64,000 bases of DNA from an uncultured Algibacter sp. (GCA_937958265.1 CALGNX010000007.1:1-64000), one strand, 5' to 3'. Numbered from the stretch's first letter, positions 25,930-35,750 are shown. Made by a program: numbers and translations. The notes: generated by a model not told the origin, from the sequence alone.

Positions 25930-28677
25930 ATGGATAAATTTTCATTTTTAAACGCAGCACACACAGCATACTTTGCTGATTTATACGATCAATATTTACA
26001 AAGTCCCGATTCGGTTGAGCCAAGTTGGAGAGCCTTCTTTCAAGGCTATGATTTTGGTAGTGAAGATGTAAGCTTAAACAATAAAGAGACTAATGGAATT
26101 GTTTCGGCGGACCTGCCAGAACAAGTTCAAAAAGAATTTAACGTTATAAGATTAATTGACGGGTATAGAATGCGAGGGCATTTATTTACCAATACAAATC
26201 CTGTAAGAGAGCGCAGAACATACAGCCCAACACTTGAAATTGATAATTTCAATTTAACAGAGGCTGACTTGGACACTGTTTTTAACGCCGGAGAAATATT
26301 AGGTATTGGAAGTAAAACACTTCGAGATATAATTGCTCATTTAAACCTAATATACTGTAAGTCTATTGGTGTTGAGTACATGTATTTACGAAATCCTAAG
26401 GTTACCAAATGGTGGCAAGAGCGCTTAAACGAAAATAATAATCAACCTAAATTCTCTGCAGAGAAGAAGAAATATATTCTCTCAAAATTAAATCAAGCTG
26501 TTAATTTTGAAAATTTCTTGCAAACTAAATACGTAGGTCAAAAACGTTTTTCTTTGGAAGGTGGAGAATCTTTAATTCCTGCACTTAGTAACATGCTTTT
26601 TTATGCCGTTGAAAAATATGGCGTTAAAGAATGTGTTTTAGGTATGGCACACCGTGGGCGCTTAAGTACACTTGTAAATATTTTTAGAAAACCCGTAAAT
26701 GAACTTTTTAGTGAATTTGATGGTAAAGATTTTGAGGATCAAGATATTGATGGTGATGTAAAATACCACTTAGGACTTACATTAAACAAAACCTACCAAA
26801 ACGGTAAGAATATAAAAATGAATTTAGTGCCTAATCCATCACACTTAGAGACCGTAGCTCCAGTAGCCGAAGGTATTACACGCGCTAAAATTGATAGCGA
26901 TTACAATGGAGACGATTCTAAAATTTTACCAATAGTTGTACATGGCGATGCTGCAATTGCAGGCCAAGGTGTGGTTTACGAAGTGGCACAAATGAGTAGA
27001 TTAAATGGCTACAAAACAGGAGGCACCATTCATATTGTAGTAAATAATCAAATTGGATTTACTACTAATTATCTAGACGCAAGATCTAGTACCTATTGTA
27101 CAGACATTGCAAAAGTAACATTATCTCCGGTGTTACATGTAAATGCAGACGATGTAGAAGCTGTAGTACACGCCGTTGAAATGGCATTGGACTATAGAAT
27201 GCGCTATAAAAAAGATGTTTATATAGATTTATTAGGGTACAGAAAATACGGGCATAATGAAGGGGATGAACCGCGCTTTACTCAACCTAAATTATATAAA
27301 GGCATAGCTAAACACGCTAACCCTTTTAATATTTATATTGATAAATTAATTACTGAACAAACCATTGACAAAGCATATTCTGAAAACATAGTTGCCGAAT
27401 TTAAAGCAACTCTAGAAAGAGAATACGAAAAATCTAAAAAGGCAGACTCGTCTAAAGTTAGAGAGTTTATGCAAGAGCGCTGGACAGGATTTGAGCGCCA
27501 GGGTTTAGACATGATGCTTAAAAACCCAGACACTAGTTACCCAACAGACAAATTAAATCAAATTTCCAAAATAGTATCTACTGTACCCGAAGGCGTTAAA
27601 TTTTTACGTAAAGCAGAGAGAATACTTGATGGTAGAGCTAAAATGGTTTTTAAAACCGACACATTAGACTGGGGAATGGGCGAAACTTTAGCCTATGGCA
27701 GTTTAATGGAAGAAGGTTTTAACGTGCGTATATCTGGACAAGACGTAGAGCGCGGTACTTTTAGCCACAGGCACGCTATATTAAGGGATGAAATTTCGGA
27801 AGAACGTATAAATCTCTTAAACACAAACCCAGAAAACAAAGGGAAAATGGATATTTATAATTCCTTTTTATCCGAATATGGTGTTTTAGGATTCGATTAT
27901 GGCTATGCTATGGCTAACCCCAATACCCTAACTATATGGGAAGCCCAATTTGGAGATTTCAGTAATGGAGCGCAAATAATATTCGACCAATATTTATCGG
28001 CAGCAGAAGACAAGTGGAAATCTCAAAATGGCATTGTTGTTTTGTTACCACATGGCTACGAAGGGCAAGGCTCAGAACATTCAAGTGCAAGAATAGAACG
28101 CTACTTACAATTATGCGGCGAAGACAACATGATTGTTGCTAACTGTACAACACCAAGTAATTTTTTCCATTTGCTACGACGCCAAATGAAACGTAATTAC
28201 AGAAAACCTTTAATTGTATTTACCCCTAAAAGTTTACTGCGCCACCCTAAAGCAGTCTCCTCAATAAAAGATTTAGCTTCGGGTGAATTCCACGAGGTTA
28301 TTAATGATACATTAGACTCCAAAAACGTAAAAAAGCTAGTATTCTGTACAGGGAAATTTTATTACGATTTATTAGCTGAAAGAGACGAATTAAATAGAGA
28401 CGATGTAGCCTTAATTAGAATAGAACAACTATTCCCACTGCACTTAAATAAAATACAGCATACCATAGACAGCTACCCTAATGCAGAAAAATACGTTTGG
28501 GCACAAGAAGAACCTAAGAACATGGGCGCATGGAGCCATATACTACAACGTTTAACTAATGTAAAACTAGAAGTATGCTCCAGACCATACAACTCAGTAC
28601 CCGCACCAGGATCAAGCACCAGAGATAAAAGAAGACAACGCCGCGTGATTGACGCTGTTTTTAATACAAATAGTTAG
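25930..28677 (+). CDS. sucA: 2-oxoglutarate dehydrogenase E1 component
   Basis: A 915-residue thiamine-diphosphate enzyme that decarboxylates 2-oxoglutarate in the TCA cycle and passes the succinyl group to E2. The N-terminus (FLNAAHTAYFADLYDQYLQS) is the E2-binding segment. Core motifs include MAHRGRLSTLVN, NPSHLETV, and the ThDP-Mg motif from HGDAAIAGQGVV to VVNNQIGFTT. The transketolase C-terminal part has GQDVERGTFSHRHA and VLLPHGYEGQGSEHSSAR. It is co-transcribed with sucB 32 nt downstream. The E3 gene (lpd) is not in the window. Confidence 0.97.
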   Translation: MDKFSFLNAAHTAYFADLYDQYLQSPDSVEPSWRAFFQGYDFGSEDVSLNNKETNGIVSADLPEQVQKEFNVIRLIDGYRMRGHLFTNTNPVRERRTYSPTLEIDNFNLTEADLDTVFNAGEILGIGSKTLRDIIAHLNLIYCKSIGVEYMYLRNPKVTKWWQERLNENNNQPKFSAEKKKYILSKLNQAVNFENFLQTKYVGQKRFSLEGGESLIPALSNMLFYAVEKYGVKECVLGMAHRGRLSTLVNIFRKPVNELFSEFDGKDFEDQDIDGDVKYHLGLTLNKTYQNGKNIKMNLVPNPSHLETVAPVAEGITRAKIDSDYNGDDSKILPIVVHGDAAIAGQGVVYEVAQMSRLNGYKTGGTIHIVVNNQIGFTTNYLDARSSTYCTDIAKVTLSPVLHVNADDVEAVVHAVEMALDYRMRYKKDVYIDLLGYRKYGHNEGDEPRFTQPKLYKGIAKHANPFNIYIDKLITEQTIDKAYSENIVAEFKATLEREYEKSKKADSSKVREFMQERWTGFERQGLDMMLKNPDTSYPTDKLNQISKIVSTVPEGVKFLRKAERILDGRAKMVFKTDTLDWGMGETLAYGSLMEEGFNVRISGQDVERGTFSHRHAILRDEISEERINLLNTNPENKGKMDIYNSFLSEYGVLGFDYGYAMANPNTLTIWEAQFGDFSNGAQIIFDQYLSAAEDKWKSQNGIVVLLPHGYEGQGSEHSSARIERYLQLCGEDNMIVANCTTPSNFFHLLRRQMKRNYRKPLIVFTPKSLLRHPKAVSSIKDLASGEFHEVINDTLDSKNVKKLVFCTGKFYYDLLAERDELNRDDVALIRIEQLFPLHLNKIQHTIDSYPNAEKYVWAQEEPKNMGAWSHILQRLTNVKLEVCSRPYNSVPAPGSSTRDKRRQRRVIDAVFNTNS

Positions 28678-28709
28678 AATTAATATAAGATACATTAAAA
28701 TTATACAGA

Positions 28710-29921
28710 ATGATTTTAGAAATGAAAGTACCTTCACCAGGTGAGTCTATAACCGAAGTTGAAATAGCAACATGGTTAGTAGAAGACGGAGATTATGTGG
28801 AAAAAGATCAGGCTATTGCAGAAGTTGATAGCGACAAAGCTACTCTTGAATTGCCTGCCGAAGCTAGCGGAATTATAACGCTTAAAGCGGAAGAAGGTGA
28901 TGCTGTAGAAGTTGGTGCCGTAGTATGTTTAATTGATACTGAAGCTGAAAAACCAGCAGGTAAAGCACAGGCTGAAGAGAAAAAAAAGGAAGACACTCCT
29001 AAAACTGAAGCTCCAAAAGCACCAGTTGCAGACACTAAAACCTATGCTACAGGTAGCGCAAGTCCTGCAGCAAAGAAAATTTTAGCTGAAAAAAACATAC
29101 CATCGAACTCCATTTCTGGTACCGGGAAAGATGGAAGAATAACTAAAAACGATGCTGTAAATGCAGTACCTTCAATGGGAACACCTACAGGAGGCAGTAG
29201 AGGTACTTCTAGAAAGAAAATGTCCATGCTACGTCGTAAAGTAGCAGAGCGCTTAGTTGAAGTGAAAAATACAACAGCTATGCTAACCACCTTTAATGAA
29301 GTTAATATGGCTCCCATATTTGCTTTACGTTCTGAATACAAAGAAACCTTTAAAGCAAAACATGGCGTAGGCTTAGGCTTTATGAGTTTCTTTACTTTAG
29401 CTGTGGTAAGAGCATTGAAAATGTATCCAGCCGTTAATTCTATGATGGATGGTAAGGAAATGCTGTCCTATGATTTTTGCGACATAAGTATAGCGGTGTC
29501 TGGACCTAAAGGTTTAATGGTACCAGTAATTCGAAATGCTGAAAATTTGAGTTTCCGTGGTGTTGAATCTGAAGTAAAACGTTTAGCGCTTCGTGCTAGA
29601 GATGGTCAAATTACAGTTGATGAAATGACCGGAGGAACATTTACAATAACCAACGGAGGTGTATTCGGTAGCATGCTATCAACACCCATTATTAACCCGC
29701 CTCAAAGTGGAATTTTAGGAATGCATAATATTGTAGAACGACCAATGGCTGTTAATGGCGAAGTAGTTATTCTTCCAATTATGTACGTTGCACTATCTTA
29801 CGATCACAGAATAATTGATGGAAAAGAAAGCGTTGGATTTTTAGTAGCTGTAAAAGAAGCACTAGAAAACCCAACTGAATTATTAATGAACAATGATATA
29901 ACAAAGGCCTTAGAACTTTAG
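28710..29921 (+). CDS. sucB: 2-oxoglutarate dehydrogenase E2, dihydrolipoyl succinyltransferase
   Basis: A 403-residue E2. The single lipoyl domain (about 1-77) has the lipoylated K43 in [12 protein letters not shown]. An Ala/Pro/Lys-rich linker is followed by an E3-binding domain (about 115-152, with [11 protein letters not shown] and [10 protein letters not shown]). The catalytic domain has H366 and D370 in [11 protein letters not shown]. It is the second gene of the sucAB operon and ends at a strong terminator. Confidence 0.97.
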   Translation: MILEMKVPSPGESITEVEIATWLVEDGDYVEKDQAIAEVDSDKATLELPAEASGIITLKAEEGDAVEVGAVVCLIDTEAEKPAGKAQAEEKKKEDTPKTEAPKAPVADTKTYATGSASPAAKKILAEKNIPSNSISGTGKDGRITKNDAVNAVPSMGTPTGGSRGTSRKKMSMLRRKVAERLVEVKNTTAMLTTFNEVNMAPIFALRSEYKETFKAKHGVGLGFMSFFTLAVVRALKMYPAVNSMMDGKEMLSYDFCDISIAVSGPKGLMVPVIRNAENLSFRGVESEVKRLALRARDGQITVDEMTGGTFTITNGGVFGSMLSTPIINPPQSGILGMHNIVERPMAVNGEVVILPIMYVALSYDHRIIDGKESVGFLVAVKEALENPTELLMNNDITKALEL

Positions 29922-29948
29922 CCTTAAATTTATTTATTCTAACATAAA

Positions 29949-29985
29949 AAAAAGGGTATTACATAAATCGTGTAATACCCTTTTT
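29949..29985 (+). terminator. Terminator of sucAB
   Basis: AAAGGGTATTACA / TGTAATACCCTTT with a 7-nt loop and a T tract; a very stable stem. Confidence 0.93.
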
Positions 29986-30741
29986 AAATTTTAAATAAAA
30001 CCATAAGCATAAAAACGTAAGTTAAACACACGATACGATGGCACCAAACACTACTATAAACTTACTTTTACATAAATTAACTCTTAATAAAAGTACTGCT
30101 TCTAACACAAACCCCTAATAATGCTAAAAAACTAGTTTCTAATTTCAATAAACGACTTGATGATTGATTAGATTATAGTAAAGCTAGTTTAGCTATTTTA
30201 AATGACTAATTTTTTGAGTTTATTCTTGGAAAACAAAGACGATATGAATTCTAGAATGTTAAAAGATATAATTACACAAGCTGGCTCATATAATTTTGAT
30301 AGTTGCGAGACGAAATTATGGCGGAAAATATTATTGGTATAACCAATTAAACCAACCGATTTTAGTTACTAGACAACCTGTACTTGAAACATCAATTCTA
30401 GCTTTTAAGAAAGTTAAACAGCGTACCGGAAATAGAACTAAAAACAATGAAGAGAACATCCCTTTCCTTTTTAAAGGTTATTCAGAACGTGTTAAAAAAA
30501 GTTACTAAAGCAATGATTACATAAAAAACCAACTCAAAATACAGCATATAGTTAATTACTAGCTATAGCCAACTTAAAAAAGTTATCGAAGACTCTCTAT
30601 TTCATTATTATTTATCAAATTAGTTGTTTGAAAAAAAACAATAATTCAAACACCTAACCGATATCGATACTCAAAATATATAATATTATTTATTACGGTT
30701 GTTACACACATTACTTATTAAACAATAAGGTTTCCTAAAAC
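29986..30741. other. Gene-poor region after sucAB
   Basis: About 750 bp of AT-rich DNA with one pair of overlapping decayed ORFs (30202-30511). Nothing else is recognised. Confidence 0.5.
30202..30511 (+). pseudogene. Two overlapping short ORFs, probably one frameshifted gene relic
   Basis: ORF A, from the ATG at 30202 to TAA at 30342, gives 46 residues (MTNFLSLFLENKDDMNSR...). A second frame, open from about 30272, gives IVARRNYGGKYYWYNQLNQP and continues to about 30508 with a hydrophilic, protein-like tail (NEENIPFLFKGYSERVKK). Neither has a convincing ribosome site and the second has only a TTG start. The sum is the size of a 100-residue protein broken by one frameshift. I do not recognise the family. 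Confidence 0.35.
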
Positions 30742-30771
30742 AAAAAAAACCCGTTTTACCGAGGTTTTTTT
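30742..30771. terminator. Terminator of the lyase-like lipoprotein gene
   Basis: AAAAAAACCCG / CGAGGTTTTTTT, with one bulged A, loop TTTTAC, and A/T runs on both sides, so it can act in either direction. It lies 33 nt after the stop of the minus-strand gene. Confidence 0.75.
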
Positions 30772-30803
30772 ATTTTTAATAATTTAAGTCTACCTTATAC
30801 AAA

Positions 30804-31619
30804 CTACTCTTGATAACGCTCTACAGAAGAAACTTCATTCGTAATGTTTGCTGGTATAATTTTATTGTAATAAAGTCCCCATCTAAAGTGGTAACTATCA
30901 TTTTGATTTTTCGTTCCGTTAAACCTTGATGTTCCCTGATATTTCTTAGACCCATTAAAGAAGACTTGGATTGTTTTTCCGTTAGTTCTTATTTTAACTC
31001 TAAATGTTTTTCCTGCGTACGAAGAATTATTTGAAATTCTTAAATTACTTTTATTTTTAGAAGCACGTTCTTTTTTAATACTTCCAATATTAATTCTTCC
31101 GTCAGATCTCATTTCAACACGCAAAGCAGGACCGCCTTTACTGTTAAAAAGCTGCGCTATAGTGATTGGTTGAGAAAATGTACGACTCACTTTCATTTTA
31201 GCCTCAAAAACGTACCATTTACTTCCTTTTTTAAACGTTAAACCCTCCTCTGCTTCTATACGAGCATAATTAGTTCTTCCTGTACTTCGACTTGAATTAT
31301 CATTCTTAAACAATCGAAATATTTGCCTTCCCTTACTCTTCTCTTCATACCATTTAGACGCCTTACTAAATTGACTACTTCGTAATGTCTTACTATTTAA
31401 ATAATGTAGCGACAAAGGACGAGGAATACCCTTACTGTTAACATTGTTTTTACTTTTATTAAAAAAGTCCTGATCTTCGTCCTCTAATTCACCTTCAATA
31501 GCGTCTAGAGACTCTAAATTCTCTTGATTTTCTAAAACCTCTAAATTTTCATTTGTTGTACAAGAGGTCATACCGATAAGCAACATTAACAATGCTGCAA
31601 AAAATTGATTTTTTTTCAT
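30804..31619 (-). CDS. Lipoprotein with polysaccharide-lyase-like jelly-roll domain
   Basis: A 271-residue lipoprotein (lipobox MTSC, Cys 20) with an acidic Glu/Asp linker to about residue 52. The C-terminal 190 residues resemble jelly-roll polysaccharide lyases (the PF14099 / PL7-PL13-PL20 group). The shared features are an early RIEAEE, a central ITIAQLFNSKGGPALRVEMR, the repeated Gly-Arg-Ile-Asn strand, and a closing YHFRWGLYYNK. The residue usually His in a QIH motif is Leu-Phe here, so activity is uncertain. It is monocistronic, not in a polysaccharide locus, with direct repeats in its promoter region. It could equally be a carbohydrate-binding relative. Confidence 0.55.
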   Translation of the reverse strand: MKKNQFFAALLMLLIGMTSCTTNENLEVLENQENLESLDAIEGELEDEDQDFFNKSKNNVNSKGIPRPLSLHYLNSKTLRSSQFSKASKWYEEKSKGRQIFRLFKNDNSSRSTGRTNYARIEAEEGLTFKKGSKWYVFEAKMKVSRTFSQPITIAQLFNSKGGPALRVEMRSDGRINIGSIKKERASKNKSNLRISNNSSYAGKTFRVKIRTNGKTIQVFFNGSKKYQGTSRFNGTKNQNDSYHFRWGLYYNKIIPANITNEVSSVERYQE

Positions 31620-31687
31620 TTTAATTAAACTTTAAGTTAGTTGGTTATTATTAAAACAAAAAAACAATTTATTAAAGGTCTAACTAT

Positions 31688-31714
31688 CCTGTACTGTCCT
31701 GTACTGTCCTGTAC
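31688..31714. repeat. 10-bp direct repeat upstream of the lyase-like gene
   Basis: CCTGTACTGT twice, then CCTGTAC: 2.7 perfect units with a period of about one helical turn. It lies about 70 nt upstream of the minus-strand start codon, a position suited to an operator that binds a repeated protein on one DNA face. Confidence 0.8.
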
Positions 31715-32150
31715 GTTTAGAGCCCGTACTGCATAGTATTTTACTATTTTAATCCAAATAAAACATACAAAATTACTCTTATGCCACTTTTTAAAAGAGA
31801 GAATATTTTAAAATATAATACAGCAAAAAAACATCTTAATAATGAAGTAAAAGACGTTTAACAGGCTTAATTACAAGTGTTAACATAAAAAAAAGCACAG
31901 TATTATATTCATAAAAAATCTATAAAACATGCTGTTAACCCAAATTAATTGTTAAAATTATATTATTTTAATAACCAAAATTCCACGGAACTTATATAAC
32001 TAATAAAATGATTAAATAAATTTACGAAAAAATATAATTTCCCTCCATTTACGAAAAAATATAATTTCCCTCCATTTACACCAATTAAATCATCTTAATA
32101 AAAAAAATAACATCTTATTTCATAAAATTTTATTTAAAACATCCTTAATT
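31715..32150. other. Intergenic region between lyase-like and aldo/keto reductase genes
   Basis: Contains the 27-bp tandem duplication at 32020-32078 and otherwise AT-rich DNA without an ORF. Both flanking genes are on the minus strand. Confidence 0.5.
32020..32078. repeat. 27-bp tandem duplication
   Basis: Two perfect copies (32020-32046 and 32047-32073) of a unit that begins ATTTACGAAAAAATATAATT and ends TCCCTCC. Five further bases start a third copy. The perfect identity indicates a recent slippage duplication. Confidence 0.93.
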
Positions 32151-33182
32151 TTAAGGTGCCGGATTGGGTATAGCAGCATGTACATTTGCTATTTCGTTTA
32201 AAACCTCATCACTTAACGTAGTGTAAATACTTTCTATATTTTCTTTAAGTTGCTCTATTTTGGTTGCTCCAATAATTGTACTTGTTACAAAAGGTTGCTG
32301 GTTAACAAATGCCAGGCTCATTTGAGCTAAAGTTATATTGTGCTGCTCTGCAATTTTTAGATAATGCTTAGCAGCCTCGGTAGCTTGTTTGCTACTGTAT
32401 CTAGCAAACCTAGGGAATAATTTAAGGCGTGAATTATCACTAGCATTTCCTTTTATGTATTTACCGGAAAGCACACCAAAAGCCATGGGTGAATATGCTA
32501 GTAAACCCACATTTTCCCTTTGTGCAACTTCTGCCAAATCGGTTTCAAAGGTTCGCGTTAGCATACTATAAGCATTTTGTATAGTTGATACTCTGGGTAA
32601 ATTATTGTGTTTTGACTCTTCAAGATAACGCATTGTTCCCCATGAGTTTTCATTGGAAATACCAATACTTCTTATACGGCCTGCTTTAATTTCGGCATCC
32701 AAACTATGTAAAATAGCGTTAAAATTATCTTCCCATTTTGTGTCTAGTTTATAATCTCTAACTCCAAACCGATTAGTGTCGCGTTCTGGCCAGTGTAATT
32801 GGTACAAATCAATATAATCGGTTTGCAACCTTTGCAGCTCTAAATCGATAGCCGATTTAATAGATTTAGGACTAAAACCTGTTGTTCTAATATGCGCTGT
32901 ATAATCTCCGGTCCCTGCTATTTTAGATGCTATAACAACTTGATCTCTGTTTCCTGTTTTTTTAAGCCAAGTTCCAAGAATTTCACTAGTTCGACCACTT
33001 GTTTCTGCACTGGCTGGCACGGGATACAACTCGGCAGTGTCGATAAAATTAACGCCGTTATCTAAGGCTAAATCTAGTTGATGGTGCCCTTCGGCTTCTG
33101 TGTTTTGGTTTCCCCATGTCATAGAACCCAAACATATTTTACTAACTTTAATATCGGTATTATTTAGCGTACTGTACTTCAT
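32151..33182 (-). CDS. tas: NADP(H)-dependent aldo/keto reductase, Tas-like
   Basis: A 343-residue TIM-barrel oxidoreductase. The catalytic tetrad is complete: D48 and Y53 (FIDTAELYPV), K87 (VIASKIAG) and H130 (YQLHWPERD). The N-terminus and the PVPASAETSGRT insert closely follow E. coli Tas, which I recall as starting with a similar SSLEVSTLGLGTMTFG stretch. The cofactor site GATKIEQLKENI is near the C-terminus. Single gene; physiological substrate unknown. Confidence 0.88.
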   Translation of the reverse strand: MKYSTLNNTDIKVSKICLGSMTWGNQNTEAEGHHQLDLALDNGVNFIDTAELYPVPASAETSGRTSEILGTWLKKTGNRDQVVIASKIAGTGDYTAHIRTTGFSPKSIKSAIDLELQRLQTDYIDLYQLHWPERDTNRFGVRDYKLDTKWEDNFNAILHSLDAEIKAGRIRSIGISNENSWGTMRYLEESKHNNLPRVSTIQNAYSMLTRTFETDLAEVAQRENVGLLAYSPMAFGVLSGKYIKGNASDNSRLKLFPRFARYSSKQATEAAKHYLKIAEQHNITLAQMSLAFVNQQPFVTSTIIGATKIEQLKENIESIYTTLSDEVLNEIANVHAAIPNPAP

Positions 33183-33535
33183 TATATTATGTGTTTTTTT
33201 CTATTATTTTAGCACTACATTTTTATTTAGAGCTGTAAGTTAAACTTATTATTAAAAATTAAGGCTATTTATAAATAGCCTTAGTTTTTAATAATTTAGG
33301 AATATTTACTAAATATATAGTGCCTTATTTTATTTATTAGCATTCCACTAAAAACCAGCTCATGCTTAACTCTATTTTTTAAAAATCGCTTAGTACAGCG
33401 TAACTAAAAATATTTTAAACTATGTTTGATTAAAATTCGAATTACCAATTTTACAAACCCTTTGTAAAGATAAAAAAGGTAGGGAGGCTTTTAAATACGA
33501 TAAACTTAAATATATGTTAATCTTGACTTAAAATA

Positions 33536-33567
33536 AAAAATGCAATAGCTTTAACTATCGCATTTTT
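33536..33567. terminator. Terminator downstream of the OmpA-type gene
   Basis: AAAAATGCAATAG / CTATCGCATTTTT with loop CTTTAA and one A-C mismatch, flanked by A and T runs so it works on either strand. It lies about 180 nt beyond the stop of the minus-strand ompA-like gene, past the interspersed repeat. Confidence 0.7.
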
Positions 33568-33651
33568 ACTATTTCGAAATTGTGTTTTTATTTATTTCAC
33601 ATTAGTTATATAAAATAACAATTAAATAATTTATCCGTATTTGTTTTTTTT

Positions 33652-33729
33652 GCGTTAAGGATTGAGGCATTTGTTGAAGCTCCTCGCAGAGAGCGACTGC
33701 CGAAAGCCTGACCCATTTGGGTAACGCCC
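33652..33729 (-). repeat. Flavobacterial intergenic repeat element
   Basis: On the minus strand it starts GGGCGTTACCCAAATGGGTC and ends CCTCAATCCTTAACGC, with a hairpin-forming middle (GCTCTCTGCGAGGAGC). It is far more GC-rich than its surroundings. I recall this head (GGGCGTTACCC) and tail (TCAATCCCTAACGC) from interspersed repeats in Flavobacteriaceae. It could be read as a 40-codon ORF, but the composition and position argue for a non-coding repeat. Confidence 0.65.
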
Positions 33730-33746
33730 ATATTAGCGCATTTAAA

Positions 33747-34703
33747 TTACTCGCTTAATAGTTTTGAAAGCTGGTCTAATTTTGGGGTTAAAATAACTTC
33801 TATACGCCTATTTTTTGCTTTTCCTGCCTTGGTTGTGTTGGAGGCTACAGGTGCAAATTCCCCTCGGCCTGCTGCTGTTAAGTTTTCGGGTATTATAGCA
33901 TTATTTTCTCTTAATATAGTTACAATGGCTGTGGCGCGTTTAGTGGATAAATCCCAATTACTGGTTAAAACACCGTTACCTGTATAGGGTACATTATCTG
34001 TATGACCTTCAATCAACACGGCTATTTCTGGATTTTCCCCCAAAACGCTGCCTAATTGTTTTACCGCACGACTACCTTCTGAGCCCACTGCCCAACTTCC
34101 TGAGTTGAATAATAACTTATTTTCCATGGATACGTACACTTTACCATCGCGCTGCTCTACGGTTAAACCTTTGCCTTCAAAATCTGTTAGAGCGCTAGAA
34201 ATTGCGTTTTTTAACGTTGTCATGGCTGCATCTTTGGATGCTATTACTTGCTCTAACTCTGCAACACGATTGGATCGATTTTCCAATTCGTTTTTTAAGT
34301 TTTCTAGCCTTGCATTTTCTGCTGCTAAGGCCTGCTCCTTTGCTTCTAGCTGTGCTAATAATTCTCTATTCTTTTGTGAATTTGACGCTATAGATGCTGA
34401 GCTGTTTTTTTCCAATGCATTATAGGAGTTTTTTAAATTCTCTAAGTTCGATTTTGCTGCATTGTAGTCGCCTTGATATTTGTTACGTTGTGCAACAGCT
34501 TCCTCGTAAGCCGCTTGTAATTGTTTTAACTCATTATCTGATGCTGTTTTAGTTTTTGAAAATGCTAGATTATTTTTTAATAATTTGTTATTTTCACTTT
34601 TTAAGTCGGCGTACTTAGCTTCTAGCTCTTTATATACTTTTGGTGATACGCAAGAGGCTAAAACAACTAAAGTAAATAAAGTAAGTATATTATTTTTAAT
34701 CAT
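33747..34703 (-). CDS. OmpA-family lipoprotein with coiled coil
   Basis: A 318-residue lipoprotein (lipobox VLASC, Cys 18). A long coiled coil runs from about residues 25 to 165 (heptads with Leu, Lys and Glu, e.g. LENLKNELENRSNRVAELEQ). The C-terminal OmpA-like peptidoglycan-binding domain (about 190-305) has IEGHTDNVPY, SNWDLSTKRATAIV and NRRIEVILTP. It ties the outer membrane to the cell wall. Exonuclease III is encoded upstream, 25 nt away on the same strand, so they may share a transcript. Confidence 0.92.
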   Translation of the reverse strand: MIKNNILTLFTLVVLASCVSPKVYKELEAKYADLKSENNKLLKNNLAFSKTKTASDNELKQLQAAYEEAVAQRNKYQGDYNAAKSNLENLKNSYNALEKNSSASIASNSQKNRELLAQLEAKEQALAAENARLENLKNELENRSNRVAELEQVIASKDAAMTTLKNAISSALTDFEGKGLTVEQRDGKVYVSMENKLLFNSGSWAVGSEGSRAVKQLGSVLGENPEIAVLIEGHTDNVPYTGNGVLTSNWDLSTKRATAIVTILRENNAIIPENLTAAGRGEFAPVASNTTKAGKAKNRRIEVILTPKLDQLSKLLSE

Positions 34704-34728
34704 GTTATTGGGATTTGGGTGTTAATGT

Positions 34729-35490
34729 TTAATTTTCTATTTCTACTAAAATTGGGCAGTGGTCGCTATGTACAGCTTCTGATAGAATTACAGCTCTTTT
34801 TACCTTTTCTTTTAACGGTTGCGATACCATGGCATAATCTAATCGCCAGCCTTTATTATTAGCTCTCGAATTAGCACGGTAACTCCACCAGCTGTATTGC
34901 TGTAGTTCTGGATTCTTAAATCTAAATGCATCAATAAACCCACTATCAATAAAACTACTCATCCAGTCGCGTTCTATTGGTAAAAATCCAGAAACACCTT
35001 TCATTTTTGGGTTATGAATGTCAATCTCTTCATGGCAGATATTATAATCGCCACATATAACTAAATTTGGAATTTCGTTTTTAAGGGTATTAATATAATC
35101 TTGAAATAAATCCATATACTCCAATTTATGACTTAACCTTGCAGCATTCGTACCCGATGGCAAGTACAAACTCATTACAGAAACGCCATTAAAATCTGCA
35201 CGAATATTTCGACCTTCAAAATCCATAGATTCAATACCTGTGCCATAAGTAATAGCATTAGGTTCTGTTTTGCATAATAAAGCAACGCCACTGTAACCTT
35301 TTTTTTGTGCACTAAACCAATAGTTATAAGTATAGCCTGCTTCCTCAAAAAGGGATAAATCCAATTGCTCCTCCATAGCCTTTATTTCTTGGAGACAAAC
35401 AACATCTGGATTCGCTGCTTTTAACCAACCTATAAAATCTTTATTAATTGCAGCACGAATGCCGTTTACATTATAGGATATAATTTTCAT
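34729..35490 (-). CDS. xth: Exodeoxyribonuclease III / AP endonuclease
   Basis: A 253-residue DNA repair enzyme that cuts at abasic sites and has 3'-5' exonuclease activity. Endonuclease/exonuclease/phosphatase-fold residues are present: N7 in SYNVNGIRA, E35 in CLQEIKA, the GDYNICHEEID motif, LDYAMVSQ, and the catalytic SDHCPI at the C-terminus. It lies upstream of the OmpA-type gene on the same strand; the intervening 25 nt holds no terminator. Confidence 0.95.
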   Translation of the reverse strand: MKIISYNVNGIRAAINKDFIGWLKAANPDVVCLQEIKAMEEQLDLSLFEEAGYTYNYWFSAQKKGYSGVALLCKTEPNAITYGTGIESMDFEGRNIRADFNGVSVMSLYLPSGTNAARLSHKLEYMDLFQDYINTLKNEIPNLVICGDYNICHEEIDIHNPKMKGVSGFLPIERDWMSSFIDSGFIDAFRFKNPELQQYSWWSYRANSRANNKGWRLDYAMVSQPLKEKVKRAVILSEAVHSDHCPILVEIEN

Positions 35491-35750
35491 AGAGACTTTA
35501 ATTTTATTTTTATAACTTTTACGGGGAATTTATACTTTTATTAAAATTTATATAAATTTTAGCTAAAATAAATAATGCGTTACATTTACAGCGTAATTAT
35601 GTAATTTATTACAATTTTATTTGTGCTACTTTAATACAAAAATAAAAATATATTAACGCACAACTTACTATTTTAAATAGGGTATTTTAATGCTACCCAA
35701 AAGTAAGAGGTTACTAAAATATTTTAAGTTTTTTATAGTTTAAGTATCTA

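Noticed and set aside
31688-32078. A CRISPR array from the two sets of direct repeats
   Set aside because: Repeats are adjacent without spacers and differ from each other; no cas genes.
33652-33729. A 40-codon minus-strand ORF in the GC-rich repeat
   Set aside because: The composition matches an interspersed repeat, and no ribosome site or homologous protein is apparent.
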